This document shows, one piece after another, positions 27,373 to 36,577 of a stretch of DNA of 64,000 bases. The stretch is from assembly GCA_002506365.1 (NCBI GenBank), contig DAXK01000024.1, forward strand, positions 1 to 64,000, read 5' to 3'. The notes below the pieces were generated by a model, which saw only the letters and a list, made by a program, of their open reading frames with translations, searched no databases and was not told the DNA's origin. This stretch comes from an archaeon UBA583. Its GTDB lineage: Archaea; Nanobdellota; Nanobdellia; Woesearchaeales; UBA583. The position numbers and the translations under genes are program-made. The stretch's first letter is position 1; the number at the start of each line of letters is the position of its first letter.

Positions 27373-29316
27373 TTATTTTTTAGAAAAAATACCTTTTAAT
27401 TTATTCCCTAAACTTAAAGATTTCTTTTCCCCAACATCCTCTTTAGTTTTCACTTCAGCAACATTAATTTTATCATCATTTTTCTTATCAGCAACATCAT
27501 TTAAATTTTTATCTAAACTTGTAACACCTAAAGTATCCCCCTTATCATCAGCTTCAGACTCACTTAAAACAGTTTTATCAACTTTTGAAATATCATTATT
27601 TAATTCCTCTAAACTTTTATCAAAATCTAAACTTGGAATTGAAGGTAAATCTAAAGATTCTTCAGAACTTGACTTTTTCTCAACTAAATCATTCTCAACT
27701 TTAGTTTCAACTTCTTTTTTTTTAGGTCTTCCTCTCTTTTTCTTAACAATTTTTTCTAAAACATCTTCCTCTAAATTAGCTTCCTTAATTTCTTCAATAA
27801 CTTCCTCCTTATCAAAAACTTCTGGATCTTCTCTAACTTTTTTAGGTCTTCCTTTAATAGATTTTTCCTCCAATTTATCTTCAGAATTCTCCTTTGGAAT
27901 TTCTGGCAAAGAATCAATACCAGAAACTTCCTCTGGAACTTTAACACCCTCATCTGAATTTTCTGGTTCACTAACTTCCTTTGGAGATTTTTCAGAATTT
28001 ACTTTATCCAATTCCTCTTGTTCTAATTCTTCCTCAGTTTTTTTAGGTTTTAAATCTTCAATTGATCTATCAGAATTTTTATTAGTCATCTTAGTTAAAA
28101 AATTTACACCTGAAACCTTAATATCTCCTCCAACAATTTTATTTAAATCATAAACAACAGACTTTACATACTCTAAATCAGAATTTACAGTTTCAACCTT
28201 TTTAGCAAAATCATCCTTTGTAATAACACCCTTAATCTTAGTTGTCATAGAATCCATATCCTTAATTAAATCCTTAATCATTTCATCATACGCATCAGTT
28301 TTATTCTTAACCTTATTTAAAGTTTCTAACTTATCAGAAAACTCTCCAAAAATAATTTCAACTTTTCCAGTTTTTCTCTCAACAACTTTTTCAATATCTT
28401 TTAAATCTGAAACTTTTTGCTTTAAATTATTTAAAACTTCAAACATTGAATCAAAAGATTTTATTTTCTTCATTAAATCTTTATAATTTTTCAAACTCTC
28501 CTCAACTAAACCTAACTTATCTAAAGCCTTTGTAGTATTAGATTCATTAATATCAATCTTTTTCTCCATTAAAGAAAATCTTTTCTCTAAAACTTGTGGA
28601 TCAAAATCACCAATAATTAAATTTGCTTTCTCAAACTTACCTTCAAACTCAGCCATTCTCTTATCAGTTGACATAACCATCCCTCTAAGTTCACCAACTA
28701 AATCTTTTTGAATACTAATCTTCTCATCAAACCCAACTAACTTAGAATCATTAGACTCTAACTTACCTGAAAAAATATTAAAATCCTTAACAGCAGTTTT
28801 TAAATCCTCATCAAACCGCTTAACATCTTCACCTAAATTTTCAATTGAATTTGGATTTTCTAAATTCTCATTTTCATTAACATCTGAAACTTCACCATTA
28901 ACTGGTTGATTTACAGAACTAACCAAATTAGCAGAACTCATAGAATTAATTTTATCTTCTAACTCTTTAATTTTATTTACTAAAACCAAAGCTTCCTTTT
29001 TAGAAACATAATTACCCAAATCAGTTTGAGTAATTTGATTTGGTTGATTATTACTAGCATTATTTTGACTTAAATTTTGTAACGCAAAATTATCAGACTC
29101 ATCATTTAACAAATGCCCAGCAAATTCATTCTGAATAATATACTCAACTACATTTTCAGGCCAACCATTTGAAACCAAACTTAAACTAATTTGAGAAAAA
29201 CTAGTTCCAGAACTAATAGATTTTTCAATAAATTCTAACAATCCATCATAATCATTTCTTGAAATTTCTATATCAAAAATTTTAACAATATTATTATCTT
29301 GAGGAAAAGATACCAT
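27373..29316 (-). CDS. Cytoplasmic coiled-coil protein with two AT-hook-like motifs
   Basis: The 647-residue protein has no signal or membrane segment. It has a small helical N-terminal domain (about 1-70, with NGWPENVVEYIIQNEF), a long central coiled coil (about 105-400), and an acidic, Lys/Glu-rich disordered C-terminal half. The C-terminal half contains two GRP-core motifs, KGRPKKVRE and KKRGRPKKKE, like AT-hooks that bind the minor groove of AT-rich DNA. The very end is a short conserved-looking tail, LSLGNKLKGIFSKK. It lies between the HerA ATPase genes and the 1,633-residue surface protein and shares a unit with the latter. A TATA-like CTATATACTAG near 29355-29365 suggests a promoter of its own. 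Scaffold or DNA-linking roles are inferences. Confidence 0.65.
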   Translation of the reverse strand: MVSFPQDNNIVKIFDIEISRNDYDGLLEFIEKSISSGTSFSQISLSLVSNGWPENVVEYIIQNEFAGHLLNDESDNFALQNLSQNNASNNQPNQITQTDLGNYVSKKEALVLVNKIKELEDKINSMSSANLVSSVNQPVNGEVSDVNENENLENPNSIENLGEDVKRFDEDLKTAVKDFNIFSGKLESNDSKLVGFDEKISIQKDLVGELRGMVMSTDKRMAEFEGKFEKANLIIGDFDPQVLEKRFSLMEKKIDINESNTTKALDKLGLVEESLKNYKDLMKKIKSFDSMFEVLNNLKQKVSDLKDIEKVVERKTGKVEIIFGEFSDKLETLNKVKNKTDAYDEMIKDLIKDMDSMTTKIKGVITKDDFAKKVETVNSDLEYVKSVVYDLNKIVGGDIKVSGVNFLTKMTNKNSDRSIEDLKPKKTEEELEQEELDKVNSEKSPKEVSEPENSDEGVKVPEEVSGIDSLPEIPKENSEDKLEEKSIKGRPKKVREDPEVFDKEEVIEEIKEANLEEDVLEKIVKKKRGRPKKKEVETKVENDLVEKKSSSEESLDLPSIPSLDFDKSLEELNNDISKVDKTVLSESEADDKGDTLGVTSLDKNLNDVADKKNDDKINVAEVKTKEDVGEKKSLSLGNKLKGIFSKK

Positions 29317-29496
29317 ACTTAAAATTCCATTTTAGTTACTTTTAAAGACTTATAACTAGTATATAGGAGTAAAGTTAAGTTTACTTAAAAAATAAAAATA
29401 AATACATCAAAAAATAAAACAAAATAGTTTGAAAATCAAAAGAAAAAGAAAAAGAAATTATAAATGAAAATAAAATAAAAAATGAAAATAAAAAGA

Positions 29497-31542
29497 TTAT
29501 TTATGTTTATCCATAAACTCTTTTAAATTATCAATATAGATATCAACCATTTTAAACCTACCCTCTTTTAATTTATTCTTAGCAAGTTTTAAATCCATTC
29601 TAACATCCTCAACATCCTCACCAGCAGCCTCAAGTTCATCAATCTTATTTGACACAACTTTCAAATACTCAGCTGACTCCATATACTTATTTAATAAAGC
29701 ATCATCTAACTTATGAGGATCATGAACAGGAGGTTTAATATTAATAAACCAAGGCTTACCTTCATTATATCTAGGATTTTGAAATAAACCAGTTCCAACA
29801 TTCATACGTGTAATTCTCATTGCAAAATCTTCACCATACTTAGATTTAACTTTATCAATATCACCCATACTCTTAGTATTTAATTGAATTTCAGTTAAAA
29901 CATTTCCTTGTAAAGCTTCCTTAAAATCCGCACTTACTTGTGAAACCATTAATACTCCAATTCCCCACTTTCTAAATTCTCTCGCTGCTTTCTCTAAAGC
30001 TAAATATCCTCCAGACCCTCCATACTTTTCAAGCATTCTATGAATCTCATCAAACACTAAAAGCATCCTTAACTGAGATGTTTCACTCCACTTCATTTGA
30101 AAAATTGTATCAACAATATTTGAAACAGCAACATCATACTCACCAGCCTTTAAAGCATTTAAATTAAAAATTGTAACTTCACCTGGATTCATATAATCCT
30201 TAAAATCTAAATCAATCTTTGGACTCTCAACATTATAAATAATTCCCTTATACGATTTTACATCATTCTCAGTCATTCCAAACTTTTTATAAAATTGCAT
30301 AATCTTTTCATCCTTATTAGTTCCTAAAAACCCAGTCCACTGAGCTGTTGGATCAAAAATTACAACTGGAATATTTTTATCTAAAACTCCCTCAACAAAA
30401 ATTGAAGAAGTAACAGACTTACCAGCACCAGTAGAACCAGCAACTAACCCATGAGTTAAAAAATCATCAACATTAAAATAAGCAGGTTTATCAGACCCTC
30501 CAATCTTTCCAACTAAAACAGACCTAGGACCTGGTTGAGGAACTTGTTTCATATTAGGTAAAACATACTTTGAAGCCTTCATTTTCGCAATCCTAATTTT
30601 AATATAAGTATAAATTGAATACCCAATAAAAGCAAACCCAAACAATGCTCCAACTAAAGCTAAAATTCTATCCTCAGTCCAAAAAATTGGATTATAATTA
30701 AAATACTCTTCCTTTGAAAAAGACATAGAATTTACATTAAAATCTAACTTAGCATAATAATTTCCAACACCTCTTGAAGCATTATAAACTAAAGTCATTT
30801 CATGAAAAAAAATTAAAGCAATATCATCAATTAAATTTTCACCTAAATCATAAGTCCCATTAGCAACTAACTCATCATCTAAAGTATAAACTTTAATATC
30901 AATACTCCCCTCACCCAAACTATAATCTTTTTTAAAAGTTGAAAAATCTAAACTTAAAATTAAATTTCTAAAAGAAGGTTCAGTTAAATCTAAAAATTGT
31001 GCATCAATCTTTTTAACATCATAAACTGGTAAAACTCTAAACTCAACTGGAAAAAATTCAACTAAACCATTTGAATCATAAACAATAATATCTGAAGAAA
31101 ATTTTTTATTAAATAAATTATTAGAATCTACTGAATCAGATAAATATAAACTCTTTGAAATCTTAAGTTTCTCCCCAGGTAAAATTCTATACTTCTCAAC
31201 AGAACTAGAATTAAACTCACTAAAAAAAGAAAAAATTTCATCATAAGAAACATTAATAGTCATCTCATCTAATCCAACATTTTCAACTACCAAACTAAAC
31301 ATAGTATTTGAATTATTATAAATTCCAACATAACTATTTGACCCATCAAAATTAATTTTATACACTAAAGAAGAATTCCCACAATCAATATAACAATTTA
31401 AAGAATTCTCTCCACTTGAACAAAAATTATCTCCACAAAAAAGATTTTCCTTAAAACCATCTTGTGCTGAAAAACCAACAAATGTAAAACTTAAAACTAA
31501 TACAAAAAATAAAATAAATTTATTTAAAAAATTAAAATTCAT
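29497..31542 (-). CDS. Membrane-anchored HerA/DUF87-type ATPase with ectodomain (short paralogue)
   Basis: The start is revised to the ATG at 31542 (681 residues), because a Shine-Dalgarno GGAGG lies at 31554-31558 and the following MNFNFLNKFILFFVLVLS is a proper signal peptide. The ectodomain begins with a Cys-rich CGDNFCSSGENSLNC.DC motif and beta-sandwich sequence. A transmembrane helix follows (about 291-312), then a cytoplasmic HerA-like motor with Walker A GSTGAGKS (about 368-375), Walker B LLVFDEIH (about 492-499), the arginine-rich KAAREFRKWGIGVLMVSQ block, and a helical tail. HerA/VirB4-class ATPases pump DNA or drive conjugation. Here the motor is joined to an outside sensor or receptor. 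It comes 1 nt after the larger paralogue. Confidence 0.8.
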   Translation of the reverse strand: MNFNFLNKFILFFVLVLSFTFVGFSAQDGFKENLFCGDNFCSSGENSLNCYIDCGNSSLVYKINFDGSNSYVGIYNNSNTMFSLVVENVGLDEMTINVSYDEIFSFFSEFNSSSVEKYRILPGEKLKISKSLYLSDSVDSNNLFNKKFSSDIIVYDSNGLVEFFPVEFRVLPVYDVKKIDAQFLDLTEPSFRNLILSLDFSTFKKDYSLGEGSIDIKVYTLDDELVANGTYDLGENLIDDIALIFFHEMTLVYNASRGVGNYYAKLDFNVNSMSFSKEEYFNYNPIFWTEDRILALVGALFGFAFIGYSIYTYIKIRIAKMKASKYVLPNMKQVPQPGPRSVLVGKIGGSDKPAYFNVDDFLTHGLVAGSTGAGKSVTSSIFVEGVLDKNIPVVIFDPTAQWTGFLGTNKDEKIMQFYKKFGMTENDVKSYKGIIYNVESPKIDLDFKDYMNPGEVTIFNLNALKAGEYDVAVSNIVDTIFQMKWSETSQLRMLLVFDEIHRMLEKYGGSGGYLALEKAAREFRKWGIGVLMVSQVSADFKEALQGNVLTEIQLNTKSMGDIDKVKSKYGEDFAMRITRMNVGTGLFQNPRYNEGKPWFINIKPPVHDPHKLDDALLNKYMESAEYLKVVSNKIDELEAAGEDVEDVRMDLKLAKNKLKEGRFKMVDIYIDNLKEFMDKHK

Positions 31543-31543
31543 T

Positions 31544-34500
31544 TTAATTTTTCCCTCCATGTTTATTCATAAAATCCTTTAAATTCTCAATATACACTTC
31601 AACCATTCTAAATCTTCCTTCCTTTAATTTATTCTTAGCTAACTTTAAATCCATTCTAACATCTTCAACATTAGTCCCTCTAGCCTCTAAAGCATCAATA
31701 AACCCTGAAACTTGTTTTAAATAATTTGAATAATTCATATACTTAACCAATAACTCATCAGATAACTTATGAGGATTATGAACAGGTGGTTTAATATCTA
31801 CAAACCAAGGTCTTCCCTCATTATAATGAGGATTTTGAAATAACCCAGTCCCAATACTCATCCTAGTAATTCTCTCAGCATAAATTTCTCCATATTTAGA
31901 TTTAGCCTTTGCAATATCAGACATACTCTTAGTATTTAATTGAATCTCAGTTAAAACATTTCCTTGTAAAGCTTCCTTAAAATCCGCACTTACTTGTGAA
32001 ACCATCAATACTCCAATTCCCCACTTTCTAAATTCTCTCGCTGCTTTCTCTAAAGCTAAATATCCCCCTGAACCTCCATACTTTTCTAACATCCTATGGA
32101 TTTCATCAAACACTAAAAGCATCTTTAACCTATTAGCTTCTCCCCACTTCATTTGGAAAATTGTATCAACAATATTTGAAACAGCAATATCATACTCACC
32201 AGCTTTCAAATTATTTAAATTAAAAATTGTAACTTCACCTGGATTCATATAATCCTTAAAATCTAAATCAAACTTAGGAGTATCAACATTATAAATAATT
32301 CCCTTATATGATTTAACATCATCCTCAGACATTCCAAACTTTTTAAAATACTTTAAAATATTTTCATCCTTATTACTACCTAAAAATCCAGTCCACTGCG
32401 CAGTTGGATCAAAAATTACTACAGGAATATTTTTATCTAAAACTCCCTCAACAAATACTGAAGAAGTAACAGACTTACCTGAACCAGTAGAACCTGCAAC
32501 CAAACCATGAGTTAAAAAATCATTAACATCAAAATAAGCTGGTTTATTAGTCCCACCAATCTTTCCAATTAAAACAGTTGAATCTCCATTAACAGGTAAC
32601 TTTTTCAAATCAGGAATAATATATTTGGATTTTTTAAATAAATTATCTCTATAATTTTTATAAAATCTATATCCAACATATACAACAATAGGAACAATAA
32701 TAATTAATAATAATAAAATTTTTCTATCTGTTGTCCAAAAACTTACAGCATACTTAAAATTTTCTGAAATTTCAATTGTCTCAGACCCAACAGTCATAAA
32801 AACTGAAAACTTATACTCACCAATAGGTAAACTTGAATTTGCAAAATTACTAAACCCTAAAATCTTTTCATAATTTTTTCCATTCTCAACTAATAAACTT
32901 TCCTTTTTTTCTAAATAAATTGAATCATTTAAATTTGCACTATCCCCAATACTTGAAATTACATACATAACCTCAGCATTAAATTTATCTGAATCCTTAT
33001 TATCCACATCAAAATTAAACTCAAAATAATCTGAAGTAAAAACACTATCCTCAAGCTCTAAATTAATATCAATAGTTGACCTATTAATAATATTAATTGC
33101 TAAAGGTAATTGCTTTAACCCTCCTTTCTCTGAATACACTAAAACATTTCCAGAAACTAAACCTAAATCAGAATCAGCTGGAATCTCAACTTTAAAATTT
33201 AATTGATTTTGAGTTCCAGGAACCAAAGTTAATTCTGTTTCCTCAAAAGTAATATATTCTTGTAAATTATTTGTAACACCAAATCTAAAAGTTTTCTCCT
33301 CCTCTAATTTTGAAATTAAATAATAAATAACATCCTTACTAGTTCCAACTTTAATATTTGGACTTAAATAATTTGTATAATGACCAAAAGGAAACTCTAA
33401 ACAATCCTCAGCACAGTTTCTTAAATCCTCACCATTATCACAAATAAAATTTCCACAAGTTAAATATAAAAAAGCTTGAGGACTACAATCCTCTGAACAA
33501 CTTTGAGGATTCTCCCCAGTATTAACATCACAAATATTATCTCCACAACTTCCCTTAATATCAAATAAATCTTCAATAACTCCACCAGCACCACCAGCAC
33601 CAGAAGCTGTAGCACCTGAACCTCCAGCCCCAGATGATGAACTACTTGAAGAACTACTTCCTGAACTTGAACTTCCACCAGATGAACCTCCTGAACTTCC
33701 ACCAGAACTTCCTCCTCCTGAAGAAGAACCTCCTGAACTTCCCCCATTAGAACCTCCAGAATTATCTTCATTCTCATTTCCTTGACCAGAATTTCCAGTA
33801 TCACTATCACTAGCTAACTTTTGAGTTGTTAAAATATATGAACTCATATTTTTAGTTGAAAAATATGCTAAAAAATTTTCTTCATCAATCTTAACCGGTC
33901 TTAAATCAACCCAATCACTAGCATTACAATCATTAGGATTAAACTCACTACACTTTTTAAATAATAACTCACCTGGATTAAAAACCTGTGAATTTTCTAA
34001 AGATTTATCTAAAAACTTTTTATAATTAATTTTAATTTCAGCTTCACTAAAACTTGTTTTATTAGCATCAACTGAAAAAGTAAGTAAACTTGTATTTACA
34101 GGTAAATCAACTAAAACATCATTAAAATCTGTAACAACAACTGGATTTGAAACCGTATTTGTATTATTAATTAAATCAAAAGTTGAATCCTTAAATAAAA
34201 TATTAACTTGATTAACATTTGAAACATCTTCTCTATCAGTAATCTCAAAATCAACATTTAAATTAATTTTTCTATTTGAACTTTTAATATTTTGAGAATT
34301 ATTATTATAATCCACAGTCACACTATCAAAAATTACCTCATTTGAATCTGGAGAAAATGAAGTTAAATTTAATTTCACATAAGGATTAGTATTATTAATT
34401 TTTAAAACAATCTCTGGAAAAGTATCTAAATAATTTGACTTTAAACCCCTATTAGAACTACTATCATTTGCAAAAGCAACTAAAATATATTCCTTATTTA

Positions 34501-36577
34501 AATTAAAATTATTTAAATCAAAACTATACTTATTTAACCCTAAATCAGATGAAACTAAACTTGAAAATTCAGAAACATACTTCGCATTAAAACTTGACCT
34601 AAAAGATAAACTCTTATTTAAATCATTATTTTTAATAACAAAAGATACATCTTTCCCATTTAAAGATTCATAATTATAATAATTTCTAAAATTATCCAAA
34701 CTTAACTTATAATCATAATCAACAACAATATTTTTAAATTCAAATTGTCCTGGACTATTAGTAATTACTCTAACTGGAACTCTACAAGTATCCTCAATAA
34801 TTGAATGCTCACTTAAAATTCCTAAACCATAAAGCATTGAATAATCTAAACTATAAATGTCAAAAATATAATTAAACCTCCACTTATCAACCTCACAAGT
34901 TTTAAATCCTTTATTTAACTTTGAAATAAACTTAACATTTGAAAAAGTTTTACCAACAGTTAAATTTGAAACATTATCAATTAAAACTGAAGTATTTAAA
35001 CCAACACTAATATTATAATTAATATTTTCATCAAAATCAATAATTTCTAAATAATTACTAGTTAAAGTTTTCTTTGACTTTTGATACTCATCTAAAACAT
35101 CAACTCTAAAATTTTTAGGTAAATAACTTCCAAGTTCACTAAACCTTTTCAATTCCAAAAAAGAAGTAACTAAATCTTGATAAAAAACAATTTCCCCACC
35201 AGCTAAAGTAACTACAACAATATCCCTATTTAAACTATCTGTATAAGTCTCAACTCCTTTAGGTCTTAAACCAGAAATTGAATCTAAATTATTAAAATTC
35301 CCAGCATCAAAAACTAAAACTCTATTATTCAAATAATCTGAAATAAATAACTTTCCAAAATTAAACTCAACATCAATTGGAGACTTTATAAAATCCTCAG
35401 ACCCAATCGCAAAAATTGATTGTGAAAAAGCTAAACTAGAAAAATTCGTCTCAGAATTTGACATTAAAAAAGATACAACCTCCGAATTCCCAGAATCAAT
35501 AGCAACTAAATTAATATTACCATTATAATCAAAAACCTCTAAAGAAGTTAAATAAGTAAAACTTAAATCCTCTGCCTTTCCAGTTATTTCATAAACCTCA
35601 GTAAAATTTAAATCTAAAACTTTAATAGAAGATGAATCTAAATCAATAACAAAATAATTATCATTAAACTTTTTAATATCTGATAATTTATAATTAAAAG
35701 AATCCAAATTAAAAGTTGCTAAATCTTGAGAAAACCTAAAAGTTTTATTACTTGAAACATCAGTTGCAACAACTTTATTATCATAACTAAATAAACCTGA
35801 AACTAACTCAAACTCATTTGGAAAACTCCCGATAGAAAATGTTTTCAAATCTAAATTACTTAAATCAGAAACATCAACTCTATACAACCTTTTATCTAAA
35901 CTCTCATAAAAATAAATTGAACCATTTAAATAAACTACATCTAAAATAGAACTAAACTTTTGAGAACCTATTTTTGGAACTAAATCAAAACTTAAATCTG
36001 ACACAACTGAATTTTTAGGTAACTCAATATAAAAAACATCAGAACTTAACCCATTTTTATTAAAATCAAAAGAATTTAAATTTTTATTATTATAATTAAA
36101 AGTATTAACCAAACCTAAATTATCTCTAGAAAAAATTACTCTATCATTTAATAAAACATCAGCAGAACTACTCTCCCCAGAAAAAATTACATCTAAACTT
36201 CCATCAATTAAATAAGAATTACTTGGAACCGCATCAACAATACTAACATTAGTATTAGCTGGTAAAGTTAAAGAAAAATTTTCTCCACCACCTAAAATAT
36301 TAGAATTTAAAACTTTATCAAAATCATAAACTAATCCATAAACAGAATCAATTGATGATAAGTCATCAACCATAAATTCTACATTATAAGAATCATTATT
36401 AATTCTAACCTTTGAAAAATTCTTAAAATTAGGAGAATAAACATCCTTAAAACTAATTGAATCATTTGACTCAACTTCCACATAACCTCTATACTCAACA
36501 CAATTTCCTATCCCAATAAATAAAATAAATAAAATAAAAATTAAATTAAATTTTCCTCCAATACTTGACTTATTCAT
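31544..36577 (-). CDS. Giant membrane-anchored HerA/DUF87-type ATPase with NHL-like ectodomain
   Basis: The 1,677-residue protein has a signal peptide (about 8-26). An NHL/beta-propeller-like region follows (about 200-480, e.g. GKLFISDYLNNRVLVFDAG), then Ig-like beta domains, a Gly/Ser linker (about 932-995) and two Cys motifs of the CGDNICDVNTGENPQSC.EDC type (about 1012-1060). A further beta-sandwich precedes one transmembrane helix (about 1280-1302). The C-terminal motor (Walker A GSTGSGKS near 1360; Walker B LLVFDEIH) is about 85% identical to the motor of the next gene by eye. Its ATG lies inside the end of the 5,000-residue gene, with GGAGG 8 nt upstream, so translation is coupled. It probably senses or grips something outside and works on DNA or protein inside. 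Confidence 0.8.
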   Translation of the reverse strand: MNKSSIGGKFNLIFILFILFIGIGNCVEYRGYVEVESNDSISFKDVYSPNFKNFSKVRINNDSYNVEFMVDDLSSIDSVYGLVYDFDKVLNSNILGGGENFSLTLPANTNVSIVDAVPSNSYLIDGSLDVIFSGESSSADVLLNDRVIFSRDNLGLVNTFNYNNKNLNSFDFNKNGLSSDVFYIELPKNSVVSDLSFDLVPKIGSQKFSSILDVVYLNGSIYFYESLDKRLYRVDVSDLSNLDLKTFSIGSFPNEFELVSGLFSYDNKVVATDVSSNKTFRFSQDLATFNLDSFNYKLSDIKKFNDNYFVIDLDSSSIKVLDLNFTEVYEITGKAEDLSFTYLTSLEVFDYNGNINLVAIDSGNSEVVSFLMSNSETNFSSLAFSQSIFAIGSEDFIKSPIDVEFNFGKLFISDYLNNRVLVFDAGNFNNLDSISGLRPKGVETYTDSLNRDIVVVTLAGGEIVFYQDLVTSFLELKRFSELGSYLPKNFRVDVLDEYQKSKKTLTSNYLEIIDFDENINYNISVGLNTSVLIDNVSNLTVGKTFSNVKFISKLNKGFKTCEVDKWRFNYIFDIYSLDYSMLYGLGILSEHSIIEDTCRVPVRVITNSPGQFEFKNIVVDYDYKLSLDNFRNYYNYESLNGKDVSFVIKNNDLNKSLSFRSSFNAKYVSEFSSLVSSDLGLNKYSFDLNNFNLNKEYILVAFANDSSSNRGLKSNYLDTFPEIVLKINNTNPYVKLNLTSFSPDSNEVIFDSVTVDYNNNSQNIKSSNRKINLNVDFEITDREDVSNVNQVNILFKDSTFDLINNTNTVSNPVVVTDFNDVLVDLPVNTSLLTFSVDANKTSFSEAEIKINYKKFLDKSLENSQVFNPGELLFKKCSEFNPNDCNASDWVDLRPVKIDEENFLAYFSTKNMSSYILTTQKLASDSDTGNSGQGNENEDNSGGSNGGSSGGSSSGGGSSGGSSGGSSGGSSSSGSSSSSSSSSGAGGSGATASGAGGAGGVIEDLFDIKGSCGDNICDVNTGENPQSCSEDCSPQAFLYLTCGNFICDNGEDLRNCAEDCLEFPFGHYTNYLSPNIKVGTSKDVIYYLISKLEEEKTFRFGVTNNLQEYITFEETELTLVPGTQNQLNFKVEIPADSDLGLVSGNVLVYSEKGGLKQLPLAINIINRSTIDINLELEDSVFTSDYFEFNFDVDNKDSDKFNAEVMYVISSIGDSANLNDSIYLEKKESLLVENGKNYEKILGFSNFANSSLPIGEYKFSVFMTVGSETIEISENFKYAVSFWTTDRKILLLLIIIVPIVVYVGYRFYKNYRDNLFKKSKYIIPDLKKLPVNGDSTVLIGKIGGTNKPAYFDVNDFLTHGLVAGSTGSGKSVTSSVFVEGVLDKNIPVVIFDPTAQWTGFLGSNKDENILKYFKKFGMSEDDVKSYKGIIYNVDTPKFDLDFKDYMNPGEVTIFNLNNLKAGEYDIAVSNIVDTIFQMKWGEANRLKMLLVFDEIHRMLEKYGGSGGYLALEKAAREFRKWGIGVLMVSQVSADFKEALQGNVLTEIQLNTKSMSDIAKAKSKYGEIYAERITRMSIGTGLFQNPHYNEGRPWFVDIKPPVHNPHKLSDELLVKYMNYSNYLKQVSGFIDALEARGTNVEDVRMDLKLAKNKLKEGRFRMVEVYIENLKDFMNKHGGKN
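31554..31558 (-). promoter_or_regulatory. Shine-Dalgarno site that decides the start of the 681-residue ATPase
   Basis: GGAGG, complementary to the CCTCC at the 16S 3' end, lies 11 nt before the ATG at 31542. It overlaps the upstream in-frame ATG at 31560, which argues that 31542 is the used start. Confidence 0.6.
33590..33780 (-). repeat. Gly/Ser-coding low-complexity linker
   Basis: Runs of SSGGSSGG-type codons separate the N-terminal ectodomains from the Cys-rich motifs of the 1,677-residue ATPase. The tract parallels the linker in the 1,633-residue protein. Confidence 0.75.

Noticed and set aside
33460..33810. Minus-strand 116-codon ORF in another frame of the large ATPase gene
   Set aside because: It is an alternate-frame reading of the Gly/Ser linker (Val/Leu/Glu repeats), explained by the repetitive codons.
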